NCBI GenBank assembly: GCA_035236585.1
Contig: CP141127.1
Coordinates: 47,444,001-47,508,000 of the forward strand
DNA: 64,000 nucleotides
Direction: 5' to 3'
Source of the DNA: Warburgia ugandensis
Taxonomy: Eukaryota > Streptophyta > Magnoliopsida > Canellales > Canellaceae
Shown here piece after piece: positions 1 through 12,200 of this stretch (the stretch's first letter is position 1; every line of letters starts with the position of its first letter). A model generated the notes under the pieces. It worked only from the letters and a program-made list of their open reading frames with translations, did no database searches and was not told the origin of the DNA. The translations under genes were made by a program, and so were the position numbers.

Positions 1-725
1 TCCTCTATCTAGCATGACCAATTTGAAAGATTTCTATTCATTAACGAAGTAGAAAATCATGCATAAATTTAACTACAAAGTAAGCATTATATTGTCACTA
101 TTCACATGAACAATTACAAGTAACATACTTGAATGTAGTAGTTGAATGTCTTTTTGAATGAAAATTGAAAATCTAAGACATGGGTCTTCTTATTCTCAAT
201 GTCCTCTATCTAGCATAATCATTTTAAAAAATTTCCATTCATTAACGAAGTAGAGAATCACACATAAATTTAACTAGAAGGTAAGCAACATACTATTACT
301 ATTTACAAGAACAACTATAGGTATCGTACTTCAAGCTAGTAGTTGGATGTCTTTTTGAATGAAAATTAAAAATTTAAGCGATGGGTCTTCTTATTCTCAA
401 TGACCTCTATATAGCATGATCAATTTCAAAGATTTTCATTCATTTACAGAGAAAAAAAATCATGCAAAAATTGAACTTGAAAGTAAGCACTATACTATTA
501 CTATTCACATAGACAACGACACGGCTTTATCACAACCTACTAATTGAATGTCTTTTTTAATGAAAATTGAAAATATAAGACATGGGTCTTATTAATCTCA
601 ATTTTCTCTATCTATACTAATCAATTTCAAAAATTTCCATTCATTAATGAAGTAGAAAATTATGCACAAATTCAACTAGATGTTAAGCAATATACTGTTA
701 CTATTTATGGAGACAACTATAAGAA
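1..725. repeat. 201-bp tandem repeat, about 3.6 copies
   Basis: Copies begin at 1, 202, 403 and 604, so the period is 201 bases throughout. Each starts with a variant of TCCTCTATCTAGCATGA and contains the shared words TTCATTAACGAAGTAGA and GAATGTCTTTTTGAATGAAA. The fourth copy fades near 725. The array is probably longer than what is visible, because the window begins inside it. It lies just outside the CACTA terminus at 822. No coding potential is seen. It could be a satellite-like array or the internal repeat of an older element. Confidence 0.85.
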
Positions 726-821
726 GTAGATCTTCAAAACCAGAAGCATGAACATAAGAACCTCAAGAAAAGAGAGAGACCTAACTTAAAGGTAAAAAAA
801 TGATGGTGAGTAAGGTGGGGT

Positions 822-1410
822 CACTACTACACAGGGGGCTTTTAATGTCGGTAAAAAGTGATAATAGAAGTCGCCTACGAAGTTACTTCTAGCGAGGAGA
901 CTTGGAAAGTCGTTTAAAATTTTAAAGTCATTTTTTTTAAATGACTTCAAAAGTCATATACTTTTGAAGTTGCTTATGTAAAAAAACTTCTAAAGTCATC
1001 AACTTTAGAAGTCATTTTTTTGTAAGTGACTTCAAAAACAACCAAATTTTAATTGACTTTTGAAGTCACTTATAAAAAAACGACTTCTAAAGTTGATGAC
1101 TTTAGAAGTCGTTTTCAGATAAGCACTTTAAAAGAATTTTATTTGGATGAACTTTTGAAGTTGCTTATATAAAAAATGACTTCAAATTTTTTGTGATTTT
1201 AGGAGTTGTTTTCATATAAGTGACATCGAAAGTAAAAATAATTAAACAATATATCATGACTTTTAAAGTTGTTTTTGACAAAACGACTTTAAAAATTTTC
1301 AAAAAAACTTTAAAAGTTGATATTTTTTAAGTCGTTAAAAAAAGGACTTTAAAAGTTTGAACTCTTAAGGTTGTTTTTTCAAAAATGACTTTAAAAGTTT
1401 TTTTTTTCAA
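822..1410. repeat. CACTA A left terminus and subterminal repeat array
   Basis: CACTACTACACAGGGGG marks the terminal inverted repeat. From about 860 to 1400 the sequence is a run of short direct and inverted copies of AAGTCRTTTT and its complement (AAATGACTTCAAAAGTC and similar), spaced 15-40 bases apart. Such arrays are known transposase-binding regions in En/Spm elements. Here that role is inferred from position and form. The spacing and mixed orientation would allow many hairpins. Confidence 0.8.
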
Positions 1411-2189
1411 ATTGTTTGTTTGCTCCATCTCCTATATATAATGAATAATAAACACATGATATTCAAACAATGTTTATAAACATTAAAACCCTGCTTACAA
1501 ACAATGTTCATCCACTTCTTAATACACAAAACCATGTATACATTAAAATATTTCAATCTTAACAAATATAAAAAACCAATAACCACCTATGTATACATTG
1601 AATAACAAACATTCTATACATTAGATACGTACTATCTTTATAAACATGAAAAACCAAACATCTAATACAATATGCATCCACTTATTTCTTGATACCCTAC
1701 CCCGAATCATTCTTAAAATATAACATCTAATATATCCATAATGGCTGCAAAACATCCATAATCATCACTATATATCCACATCTATCTTGAGAATAATTTA
1801 TATAAGAAACTACAACATATGCATTGTCTATGACATCCACATTCACTTCATTTGCAAATCCATACACATTCTAAGTAACCCTCTCATCCTACATCTCATA
1901 AAAGTTATATAATTCAACTACCATATATTCACTTCATGTACAAACTCCAAATTCACTTCATCTATACTCATTTATTCCCACACTCCAAATTTGCACTCAT
2001 TCAATGCTTAAAATCAATATATATATATATATATATATTTCAAAGAAAATAATAAAATCGAAAGGAACACAAACAAGTTAATGAAAAAATACTTTATTAT
2101 GTATTTCAAGTTGATGTAGTTATTCCAAGTAATCTAATTGAAACTCATTAGATTGGAATGTTTTGGGAGTAGAAAAGTGTTGGTTTAGG
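1411..2189. other. AT-rich non-coding DNA inside CACTA A
   Basis: No reading frame or recognisable protein is present. An (AT)n run lies at about 2017-2038. The position, downstream of the transposase gene on the minus strand, is where a second CACTA gene might be expected, but nothing supports one. Confidence 0.5.
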
Positions 2190-3082
2190 AAATTTTTATT
2201 TGTAGCATGTTATCTTAATTAAACCTTCCTAGAATCACTCAATTTTATTTAACATTATTTTTTTAATTTAATGCATGTTAGTATGGAAATCTATATTTTT
2301 AGAAAGTTTCCTTTGGCTCACATGTCTAATTTTAAGCACATTTCTCATCAATGTTGTTTAAATTCCATGTTTATCAAAATAATCTTTCTTTAGCTAAGCT
2401 AAGCAACTTAAATAAGATCAAATCAAATAGAAATCCCTCATGGGATAGACCTCTCTAAAATGCAATTATTACTTTGATTTGTGTGCTCTTGAAGTAATTT
2501 TAAAGCTACACCACCAAGCCTAAGTGAGATTGGTTTTAATTTAACTAGGAAAGCAAATAACATGATAGTTTAGCATTACTTGTTTAGTTATTTTCATCAT
2601 AGTTTAGTTTTAGAACTTTGCTTTGTTTAGTTTTACAATGTTTTATTTTTAAAAAGTTTTAAAATTTGGAAAGTTTCATTTTTAGCATGTTTCCTTAATT
2701 AAAGCTTCATAGAATCATTCATTTTAGTTTAGCATTATTATGTTTTATTTAATGCATGTTACTTAGGAAAGTTTCTAATACCATTAGAAATCTTTACTTT
2801 TAGAAAGTTTCCTTTGGCTCATGTGTCTAATTTTATGCATGTTTCTCATTCAACATTGTTTAAATGCCATGTTTATCAAAATAATCTTTGTTTAGCTAAG
2901 CTAACAACTTAAATAGGATCAAATCAATTGAAAGTTCCTTGAGATTCCTCATGGGATCGACCTCTCTCACTTGCAATTATTACTTTGATTTGTGAGCTTG
3001 TGAGTAATTTTAAAGCTACACCAACTAGCCTAAGAGTGATTAGTTTTGATTTAACTAGGAAAGCAAATAACATGTAAATGGA
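2190..3082 (+). repeat. Two tandem copies of an LTR-end fragment
   Basis: Two copies about 501 bases apart share CTTTGGCTCA (2311 and 2812), AAAATAATCTTTSTTTAGCTAAGCTAA and a block reading ATGGGATMGACCTCTCT, followed by AGTAATTTTAAAGCTACACC. The reverse complement of the same block opens the LTR at 55220-57736 (GAGAGGTCAATCCC). This marks both as the 3' portion of a Ty3/gypsy LTR family with the common plant ending in which a GGGATCGACCTC-like string precedes an AGTAATTTTA string. Only LTR ends are seen, with no internal genes. The tandem arrangement suggests unequal recombination or a duplication after insertion. Confidence 0.6.
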
Positions 3083-3289
3083 AACATGAATGGAGTTACT
3101 AGATGTTATTACCAGACATGCATGCTAAGAAAAAGAAAAGAAAAGAGGAAGCAATCAAGCACTTGTAAGATTGTGCTTGCCAACTTTGATTCCTCTAAAT
3201 GAATGCCTCCAACACTATGATTTGCACAAGAATAACATAATTTTGCAGAAAACATGAAAATTGGTCATGAAAATTAATCAATAAACAAT

Positions 3290-3720
3290 AGCAGCCCACC
3301 CCCCGACCAACCACTACCCTAAAACCTAGCTCTCCTCCTCCCCCTTGCCCCCACTCCCCCACCCAATTCCCTCCTCCCCAACTCCTTGCCAAAACACAAT
3401 TCCCCACCACCACACCAGAACCCAGCTACCTTCCAGTCCCCCTACCCACACCCCAACCTAGCTCCTACCCTTCATTGGTTTGGCACCCCCCCGCCCCTCG
3501 CCTCACCCAGCTCCTTCCCAATGCCCACTTGAACCCTCCTCCCCTGCCCCCTACCTGCCCGAACCCCCACCTTTGGCCTGAGCCCTCCTCCCCCCTCTCC
3601 CTCCTGCAATGCCCACCCCACCATTGGCTAGCAATAGGTACATACCACCCCTCTTCTGCTCTCTCCTTCCTTGTTTATCTTCTCCTCTTCTTCTCTCCCT
3701 CGATTTTTCTCTGTGTAAGT
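3290..3720. repeat. C-rich low-complexity tract
   Basis: Strongly C-rich and pyrimidine-rich on the plus strand (CCCCCTTGCCCCCACTCCCC and similar), unlike the AT-rich surroundings. Open frames on both strands (minus 3195-3413, plus 3475-3732) are a by-product of composition and encode Gly- or Pro-rich low-complexity peptides, so I do not call a gene. The G-rich complement contains several GGGGG runs. Confidence 0.7.
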
Positions 3721-3739
3721 TGGGGATGGTAGGAAATCA

Positions 3740-5660
3740 ATCTTAGGGTTTAAACATGGGTTGATAAAGAAGTTGTTTTATATGTAAAACAACTTTAAAA
3801 GTATAATTTTTTTATTCAAAATATATACACCTTTTATGTTAGTACTTCACAATATCTAATAAGTAATATACAATGAAACAAACTATTAATGAAAGTCAAC
3901 ATTGATTCATGGGTTCAGGCATCAAGGTTCAGGGTAATGTTTTGTGGTACATATGTAAGTGTTCAGGGTTCATGGTTCAAGTGTTCGGGGTTCAACTGTC
4001 TAGCCAATAATGTTGGGGTTAATTAGGTTAAGAGTTCAGGGTTAAGGTGCAGAGTAAGGATTCAGGGTTCGAGGTTCAAGTGTTCAAGGAACAGAGTTGG
4101 GGGTTAGAGGTAAGTGCTCAGGGTTAAGGTTCAGTGATAGAGTTCATGCATGGTTGATCTACAATTAATTAAATTTAAATGAATATATATATGTGTGTGT
4201 GTGTGCATAATTGAAACCAAGATTAATCCAAAGTTTACTTGCGCACAAAATATTGTAGAAACACTCATAAAGAACTAAAAATATGTGATAAACAAAGAAG
4301 TACAAAAACTATAATAATAAAAGAATATTAAAAAAATAAGATGATAAATTAATTATGAAAATTGAATGTGGGAGTGCTAGCTTAAATTTCGTGTCCATTT
4401 CTTGACCTGTGTGTCTCAGAGTGGTTCTTATATTAACGTTAATTTTCTTGACACCAAATTTACATAAATCATACATTTGTAAATTGTTATTTAAGAATCA
4501 AAAGATGTTAAATAATTATTCATATAAATTTAGGAGGTCTATCTCTTTTGTTGATACAATTGTTATATATAAAGAAGTCGTTTAAACTTTAAATGACTTC
4601 AAAGTATACAATTTTTTATAAATTTTTTATTCAAAATATATACACCTTTTATTTTAGTACTTCATAATATCTAACAAGTAATACACAATGAAACAAATAT
4701 TTTATGATAGTCAACATTGATTCATGGGTTTAGGCATTGAGGTTCAGGTAAGGTTTCATGGTACATACATAAGTGTTCAACATTCATGGTGTTCGGGGTT
4801 CAACTGTCCAGGTAACAATGTTGAGGTTAATTAGGTTAAGGGCTTAGGGTTAACGTTCATAGTAAGGGTTTAGGGTTTGTACGTAAGTGTTCAAGGATTA
4901 GGGGTTAGAGTTAAGTGCTTAAGGGTAAGGTTTTAGGGTTAGGGGTTCATGGTTAGGGTTAATTAGGGTTCATGGTTGATCTACACTTAATTAATTTTAA
5001 ATGAATATATGTATTTGGTTGAAACTAAGATTCCAAAGTTTACTTATGCCACAAAATATTGTAGAAATACTCCTAAAAAACTAAAAATATGTTATAACCA
5101 AAGAAGTATAAAATTTGTACTAATAAAATAACATTAAATAAAAATATGATAAATTAATTATGAAGTGGGAATGTGAGGGTGCAATCTTAAATTTCTATGT
5201 CCGTTTCCTTACTTGTGTGTGTTAGAAAGGTTCTTATATTAATGTTAAGTTTCTTGACACCATATTCAAATAATTCAAACATTTGTAAATTGTTATTCAA
5301 AAGATGTTAAAAAATTAATACGCTAAATTTAGGAGGTCTATCTCATTAATTTGTTGATACATTTGTTATACATAAAAAAGTCATTTATATTTTAAACGAC
5401 TTTAAAAGTGTATACTTTTAAAGTCCTTTATCTATAAATGACTTTAAAAGTAGACTTTTAAAGTCCTCTATCTATAAATGACTTTAAAAGTGTACACTTT
5501 TAAAGTCATTTATAGATAAACCACTTTAAATGTTTACAATTTTTTATAATTTTTTATTCAAAATATATGCACCTTTTATGTTACATACTTTACAATATCT
5601 AACAATTAAATACACAATGAAACTGCTTTTTTATGATAGTCAACATTGATTCATGCATTC
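3740..5660. repeat. Tandem 815/929-bp repeats with telomere-like strings
   Basis: The word ATTGATTCATGGGTT or its close variant occurs at 3901, 4716 and 5645, with the surrounding hundreds of bases also aligned. This gives units of about 815 and 929 bases. Each unit contains TTTTTTATTCAAAATATATRCACCTTTTAT, a stretch of degenerate GGGTTCA/TTAGGGTT strings (3900-4140 and 4720-4970), and subterminal CACTA words (CTTTAAAAGT). The extra length of the second unit is an expansion of those words at 5370-5540. The plant telomere unit is TTTAGGG. Here the strings are imperfect and interrupted, so this is telomere-like rather than a true interstitial telomere. No gene is seen. Confidence 0.7.
5469..5518. 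repeat. Perfect 50-bp palindrome in CACTA A
   Basis: The two 25-base arms, 5469-5493 and 5494-5518, are exact reverse complements with no loop, centred on GTGTACAC. The arms carry the CACTA A subterminal word GACTTTAAAAGTG. Imperfect inverted pairs of the same word lie just upstream (5398-5425). It may be a dimer of transposase-binding sites or a replication-slippage product. Confidence 0.9.
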
Positions 5661-5889
5661 TTTGTATGCATACACACACATCGCTCATTATCAATATTTC
5701 ATAAAGCTTATGACAAAAGTAGAGCTAAAAATTATGAACATGAAATTATATATATATATATATATATATTACAACTAACTAATACACATATTCCATGCAA
5801 CCCAAACTATTTATTGTTTTCAAACCCATGCACCTTCCTCAGGATTGTCACACACATAATCCTCATTCTCACCAAGTAGTGCTTTGATT

Positions 5890-7830
5890 GATGGGATTGT
5901 TTTAGTAATAGAAGGATAATTTATTTCAACATCTCATTGATCATCTTCATCATAAAAATCCCTTAACAGGATGATATAATAGTTGACCATCTCTTATAGC
6001 ATTCATCTTGTACCTAAAATACTTGTTTTGCTTGAGATGACAAAATAAATTAATTATTTTTATAGCCGATCCTGATGAGGTCAACCAATGTCAATCCAAG
6101 GGCATCAGTTTTGATGTTGTTGTGTTCCACCTAATCGTACTTAAACAAAACCACAGCTCTGAATGTATAATCCAAGGCCCAAATCTCTCTTATAACCATG
6201 GAATAAATATTATTCAGCACTATTGGCTTGTTATCCTTTGAAGTTGAAAAGAATGTAGCATTGGAAACTAAGCTAACTCCACTATTTTGTTACACTCTTG
6301 AGTTATCACAGTCTTTCGTGTAAAAGTGATAATCATTAATGGCATATTCACCATATTTTATTACTTTTGGTCATGGTTCCATCGCCATCCAGCCCAAGGT
6401 TTCTAATATATCATTGCCTACTACTTCTCGTCGATCTTGAATCTATGCATATTAAGTTATCTTAAGTAAGATTAATGTATACATACAAAATGTAGTTTTC
6501 TAAATTGAGTGAAATTTCTTTCATTTTACCTTCTTACACAGCCAATTATTGAAAGTGTAGCAATGCTCAAATAGTAGCCACTTCTGTTTCTTTGCATAAC
6601 TTGGATTCTTTGCCTTACATACATCCATGTGCTCATGGTGCACACACACACAAATTAATAGAGTAAGCATGGAAAATATAATTAACCATTGACAATTAAA
6701 TTTTACATACGTGCATGCATGCATGATCAACTTATTCAATGTAAGGCCGGACTTCATCAACATTTTGCAACAAATAAAGATGCATCTTGTCCTATTCTTT
6801 ATAGTCAACGGTCAATACACGACCACTCGATATAGGTTTGCCAAACTTTGGATCATGAAATGCAACTGATTATTTCTTTCTTGGGATTCTAATGGCATCC
6901 ACTCCCACTAAGTACTCTGTGCAAAACTCCACTGCTTCCTCTACAATATAACATTTAGCTATACACCCCTCTGGCTAGCTGTGATTATGTACATACACTT
7001 TTATAATTTTCATGTACCTCTCAAATATCATAAGTAAACTAGCCCACATAGTCTGACCTCATCAATGAGATGCACTATTAAGTGTACCATGATGTCAAAG
7101 AAGGATGGTGGAAAGATTGTTTCAAGCTCACATAAAGTTATCACCAGATGACCTTGAATTTCTTGTAATTTTGAAACATCAACCAACTCCTTACATAAAG
7201 CATGAAAGAAGTGGCAGAATTTTGTAATAGCTCCCTTAACTTTGTCCATCAACACAAAATCTATTGTTACTGGCAGTAGTTATTGCATCAATGCATGGCA
7301 ATCGTGGAACTTCATAGCCAACAATTTTAAAACATCCATAGAAATAATGTTTTTAAAGTTTGAAGAGTAACTATTTGGGACTTTGAGCTCGAACAAGGTT
7401 TTACACATTATTCTCCTCTGCTCCTTATTGAGAGTATAATTTTCCTTAGGCAGGTATATTCCTCAACTGCCCTTATCCTCAGGGGGCAACCTCCTCTTCA
7501 AACCCATGTTCAAAAGATCTATTCGAGCTCCAAGTCCATCCTTTGTTTTTTTTTGGGATATTAAGCAAGGTACCGATTAAGCTTTCACACACATTCTTCT
7601 CAATGTGCATGACATCAAGCACATGGTGCATATGCAGTGATTTTTAGTATGGCAGATGAAAAATTATTGTTTCTTCTTCCAACAACTTCTACAATTACTT
7701 TTGCCTACACGTTTACTTGATTTCTTTATATTCTTTTCCTACACGACATTAATTTTTTTAACCTACTCCAATACCTGACATTCTGTCAACATCTTTGGGG
7801 GTGTCCTTATCTCTACACTCTCATTAAATT
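5890..7830 (-). pseudogene. CACTA A transposase (TNP2-like), 3' portion
   Basis: This is the carboxy-terminal part of an En/Spm TNP2-type transposase, the enzyme that cuts and rejoins the element ends. Read on the minus strand, the block at about 7570-7625 gives the conserved family motif LDVMHIEKNVCESL. Residues encoded at 7028-7255 (LVITLCELETIFPPSFFDIM) match DUF4218. At about 6890-7000 follow HNHS, PEGCIAKCYIVEEAVEFC and a tyrosine-leucine, as in that domain. DUF4216-like sequence continues towards 5950. Several in-frame stops and frameshifts break it (for example after HNHS, and between 7570 and 7830). The amino-terminal half lies at 22345-23790. The break is exactly the Tekay insertion, with AAATT at both edges. 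Confidence 0.8.
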
Positions 7831-8407
7831 TGTAATAACCCCAATTTTTGTAATTGATTGAGAAAATCAATAAAGTTTGAGTTTCAGAAATTTTGGGCTA
7901 GAATATTAAGGTGTTTCTTATAGAAATATAATCAAGGGCTAAGACATGTATAAATTGAAATTGAACTCAGCGAACCCTTCAGAATGACTATAAGCACAAC
8001 AAATTCTGAATTCAGATGAAAAATCCTTAATTTTCTTTATTTTATGGAAAAAGGGTAAAATAGTAATTTCACCCATAATCGAGATCTGACACATCAAAAT
8101 TTAGAATGTGTTGAGAAATATGAATCCAACACCACTATGTGCGCTCAATTCCTAGATCATGGGAATAAACCTTAATTCTTTTATACATAAAGGGCAAAAT
8201 GGTCTTTTTACACTATGTGGGGCCCACATGGGGCCCACAAGGGACCTAAAAAGGAATCCAATGACCAGCCCAAGTGAAATCATGGGTCAAACCACTACCA
8301 ACTGGTAGTGGAGAAAAAGATAGTGGTGGAGAATCCAACGCTAATTAAATAATAAAAAGAATAAACCATAATTATTACACCTAATCATGAAAAACACCCA
8401 AAATACC

Positions 8408-8415
8408 TATAAATA
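8408..8415 (+). promoter_or_regulatory. TATA box of the Tekay 5' LTR
   Basis: TATAAATA in the context CCTATAAATACACCCC, conserved at 18004-18011 in the 3' LTR and 51030-51037 in the solo LTR. It lies about 577 bases from the LTR start. If used, transcription would start near 8440 and the RNA would carry an untranslated leader of about 4.2 kb before the primer site. Use as a promoter is inferred from conservation and consensus. Confidence 0.6.
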
Positions 8416-9019
8416 CACCCCCAAAAATCCTCTAAAAATGTCCATAAAATTTCCACAAAATTTTCTTGACTTCCCGTGCAAAACCAGACATAGATCCATT
8501 CCCAAAATCCCAAAACTCCCAAAAGATCTCTTTCTTTCATTTTCTCTCTCCTCTCTCTAGATTGGAAGAAGAGACCTAAATTCAATTAGGCACTATGTTC
8601 TAGATCAAATATCATAGATTGCACCGTATAAAATTTCCTACCATACTTTAACTACAAAATGCTTACAGAAATTTCAAGATCCAACGGCTTAAACAATAAA
8701 AATCACAAGACAAGTGGATATTGGGCTATCTTAACATCAAACTAGTATTCTCTTAAATTGGACTATATAACCAACATTTTTCTCCAATCAGGTAGGTGGA
8801 CTACTTCCTAGACATACTGTAATTTGATTTGGGTGAAAAATTTGTAAAAATAAAGTAAAGATTAGAACCTTCAATTCATGATGATTGAGGGCTCAGATAC
8901 AAAAATTGACCCTTCCAATCAATCTAGAAGGGTCCAAAACCCCTAGCATATAAGTTTCACAAAATTATATTGAGTTTTGGACCCTCAATTGAGAGGGATT
9001 GATTGGATAGTCCAGAATG

Positions 9020-9250
9020 GACTGTCCGATCTCCCAATCAGATTTGCTTCCCCAGGATGGCGTACGACACACCGCATGAAAATGTGGCACGCGATAGCAT
9101 TTCCTCACGTGAGCGATGCGTACGACATCATCCCAATGGGACGACTGCGCTCATGCGTCGATCATCAGGCGACCGCGTGATGCGTTCGTCCCAATGACAG
9201 AGGCTTGTTCCACCTGAATGATCTGGGCCATCCATTCCGATGGGCCCAGA
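9020..9250. other. CpG-rich divergent block in the 5' LTR
   Basis: A GC-rich segment with many CpG sites (GTACGACACACCGC, GACTGCGCTCATGCGTCGAT) inside an AT-rich LTR. It is bounded by conserved flanks: GAGAGGGATTGATTGGAT on the left and TCCATTCCGATGGGCCCA on the right. The corresponding segments are 18640-18885 in the 3' LTR and 51640-51880 in the solo LTR. The flanks align closely in all three copies, but the blocks themselves differ strongly. Confidence 0.7.
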
Positions 9251-12200
9251 TCATATCTTGGCCCTAGGAATGGACTGTAAACTTTTGGACTCAATTCAGG
9301 AGTCATTTGAACTCCAAATTGAGATCAGAAAGAAGCTATGGAAATCTTACAACCTCTAGTTTCTTATGAAATGATAAAATGGAGAAAATATCTTATGAAA
9401 CTTTTTGTATTTAGGAAATAAGATTCCAATCTCCAAGATCTTCAAGATCTGAGGTGAGTAGATCTTGGTAATCTATTTTAATAATGATATACTATGGAAA
9501 TAAAGTGATATCTATGGTTTATTTGGACATATCTGAGATATATTAAGGGATCTACCCGTTATGGTAGAAAAACCCTAAAAATACATAGAGACCCCCTTGA
9601 TCAATGAGATCAAGTATGATAAGATCCTTGGGATGGATTGAATGAATGTTAATGTGATGAAATCCAAGGAGAACATGGATTGAATATGACAAAAACAAAG
9701 AAATATGATCCTTGGACCTTAATAAAGAAAAATCCCTAAATGTAATTAGAACCCTTGATTAAAAGGAAAAGATCTAAGATCAAATGGTTGGATCATAAGT
9801 AAAGGTTTTTAAAAATATTAATGTAATTAGTTTCATTTTCCATTAAATGATAATAGCATTTTAAATGTGATTTATGTTATAAAGCATGCTAGTGCAACTT
9901 TTAGACTTTAGGATGATATGTGATTAGATTGTTATAATAGGTTGTTAGATTTAATTATCTTAGGGGCATGTTAGTGTGATTTTATGCAAGTGTAATTTAG
10001 GATCTAGTTAGTATGATTTCATGCCATTATAGCTTAGAACCATGCTAGGATTTCTTGTAATATTATACTGTATTATGAGATTGTACCTTAGGTCCATGTT
10101 AGTTTAAATTGGGTTATTAAGGTATATTAGTTGAAAATCATGCTAGTGTAAATTTTACCTTGTATCATTATCATTAAGTTGTTCAATTATGTAGTTTTAT
10201 ACTTTGAATTTGTAATTCATTTATGGTTACATTTCATTATTAGATCTACTTATTATGAGATAAAGAGCATAAAACACCAAAAATGGAATCTAATGAGAAA
10301 GTAGAGTTTCATGACACAAATAAGAGTGGATTGTTTTGGACTTAATTAGTAAGGTCTATAGTTAGTAGGACAATATAAGGATTATCAAATCCTTGGCCCA
10401 AACTAGGAGAATAATAAACCCTATGAATGACATTTTAAATGTTCATGGACTTAATTAAAATCAATTGGAAAGAGTACTTAGGGTCAACATGTTTATAGAA
10501 CCTTATGCAAGGTTGAGCTAAGGCCACTCTAGTGAATGTTGAACATAGTGGTTAAGGGGGTTGTCTAATAGAGCCTCCCTCTTCCCCTAACTTTCATTTA
10601 CGTTTGTGAGGTCTAAACGTCTCCTTACATGAGGATTGAAGTAACCACTTTGTGTTCACCCATTCAACTAGTAATCCTTAGCCAATTGAAAATAAGAGGA
10701 GCAGTCTAGACTTAGGTTGAAGTAAGTTACCTTTAATCAACAAAACATTAATTGGTTGAATAATAATAGTAAGATCATAAAAGGTTAGTAAATTATCTAA
10801 CCCTAATAAAAACTGTAAGTAAGATACGGATGATCAAATAGGATCTATTAGATCTTGAATGATCAAGAAGAATAAGAATAAGGATATTGTATTACATTTA
10901 GTATGCATGTTATAGATCAAATCTAGTTCATTAGATTAGATAATCCAAACCCTTGATCAGAGATGATTGAAGGAAGAAAACCAAGATCATCCCCCTTAGG
11001 GATGATCCAATAACTGAACTTAGATCAAAGAAGAACTAGATGATAAAATATCTAGGACCTTGATCTTTATCAACAAGTGTAGATCAAGGAGATGGACACA
11101 CAAAGACTTAGAGATAGAAAATACTTAGATATGAATGATTTAAAGATCATTCAAATCATCAGATCTAGTGATCAATAGGATTGTTCATAATTTATATATA
11201 TTGACAGTATGTAAGGATGTACAGATTACATACATCAGTCAGGATCATGGCAGATCTGGGAAAAGGGATCACTACATGAAGGTAGGAGGATTTGATGAAT
11301 GCATTTACATGGGATGTACATGATTGAACCCATGATCTTATGTTGATAAGAGTAATGTTAATACTTGTATTAAATCTCTTGAAACCCTTATGATCCAACC
11401 AAACACATATAAAATGGTTAAGGACTAGACTCTAAGTGAATAGGGAACTATAAGATATTTCTGCCCTAATTAAATAAACAAATTGTTTAATATGTATGAA
11501 ATCTATTTTACATGCAAGCTTGGAGGCTTATGATTTTGTTTTAATAGGCATAAGCCTGGGGGATGCTATGTTAGAGGAGTTATGAGGGTTTGGCCACCCG
11601 CTTCTTGAAATTTGATAATTTGATGATACCTTGCCCTATGAGAGGCTAAAAGTCAGGTGGGGCAATTATGGGAAGGCCACCACTGTGAAAGTCCCGTCTC
11701 CCTATATGGGCAATGACATAATATTTTCCACCGTGATATCAGTGGTGAACAAGGCAGTTATCCGAGTGCTCTAGTACGGATTAGACTGTAGTATGGTAGC
11801 CCTTTGATTATTTTGCACTATGAAGCATATGATAGTAGGCATACTGAAATGTCTTATGTTTTAGCATAATGAAATACTAGGTAATTGTATATTACCAATA
11901 TTTCCCAAGAAGTGAAATTCCTAGTGTAGTATTAGCTGAAATACTAAATTCTCATAATGGAGATAATTGATTAGCTTAGTTGGGAATGATATTTGACTAG
12001 TTTCATAAATTTAACTGATTTACCCATGTATAGCATGTATGTATATGGATGTACATATATTACAAAGTAAAGAGTAGAGATATGAATATGTTTAGGGATA
12101 ACGGGATTATGAAGTATTAGAATTATATTCTCAATTATTATGCTTCTTGAATCCCATACCAAGCATTGCTTGCTGAGATATTGTAAATGCTACAATGTTT

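Noticed and set aside
1-725. Possible CRISPR-like array
   Set aside because: The 201-base units are similar over their whole length, with no short repeat alternating with unique spacers, and the setting is plant nuclear DNA.
3195-3732. Open frames of 72 and 85 codons on opposite strands
   Set aside because: Both come from the C-rich tract and encode low-complexity Gly- or Pro-rich peptides. No start context or neighbour supports a gene.
3900-4140. True interstitial telomere
   Set aside because: The strings are GGGTTCA variants broken by other bases, not a regular TTTAGGG array.
8977-9197. Overlapping frames in the CpG-rich block of the LTR, and 51528-51928 in the solo LTR
   Set aside because: Frames are open on several phases because of GC content and are not conserved between the three LTR copies.
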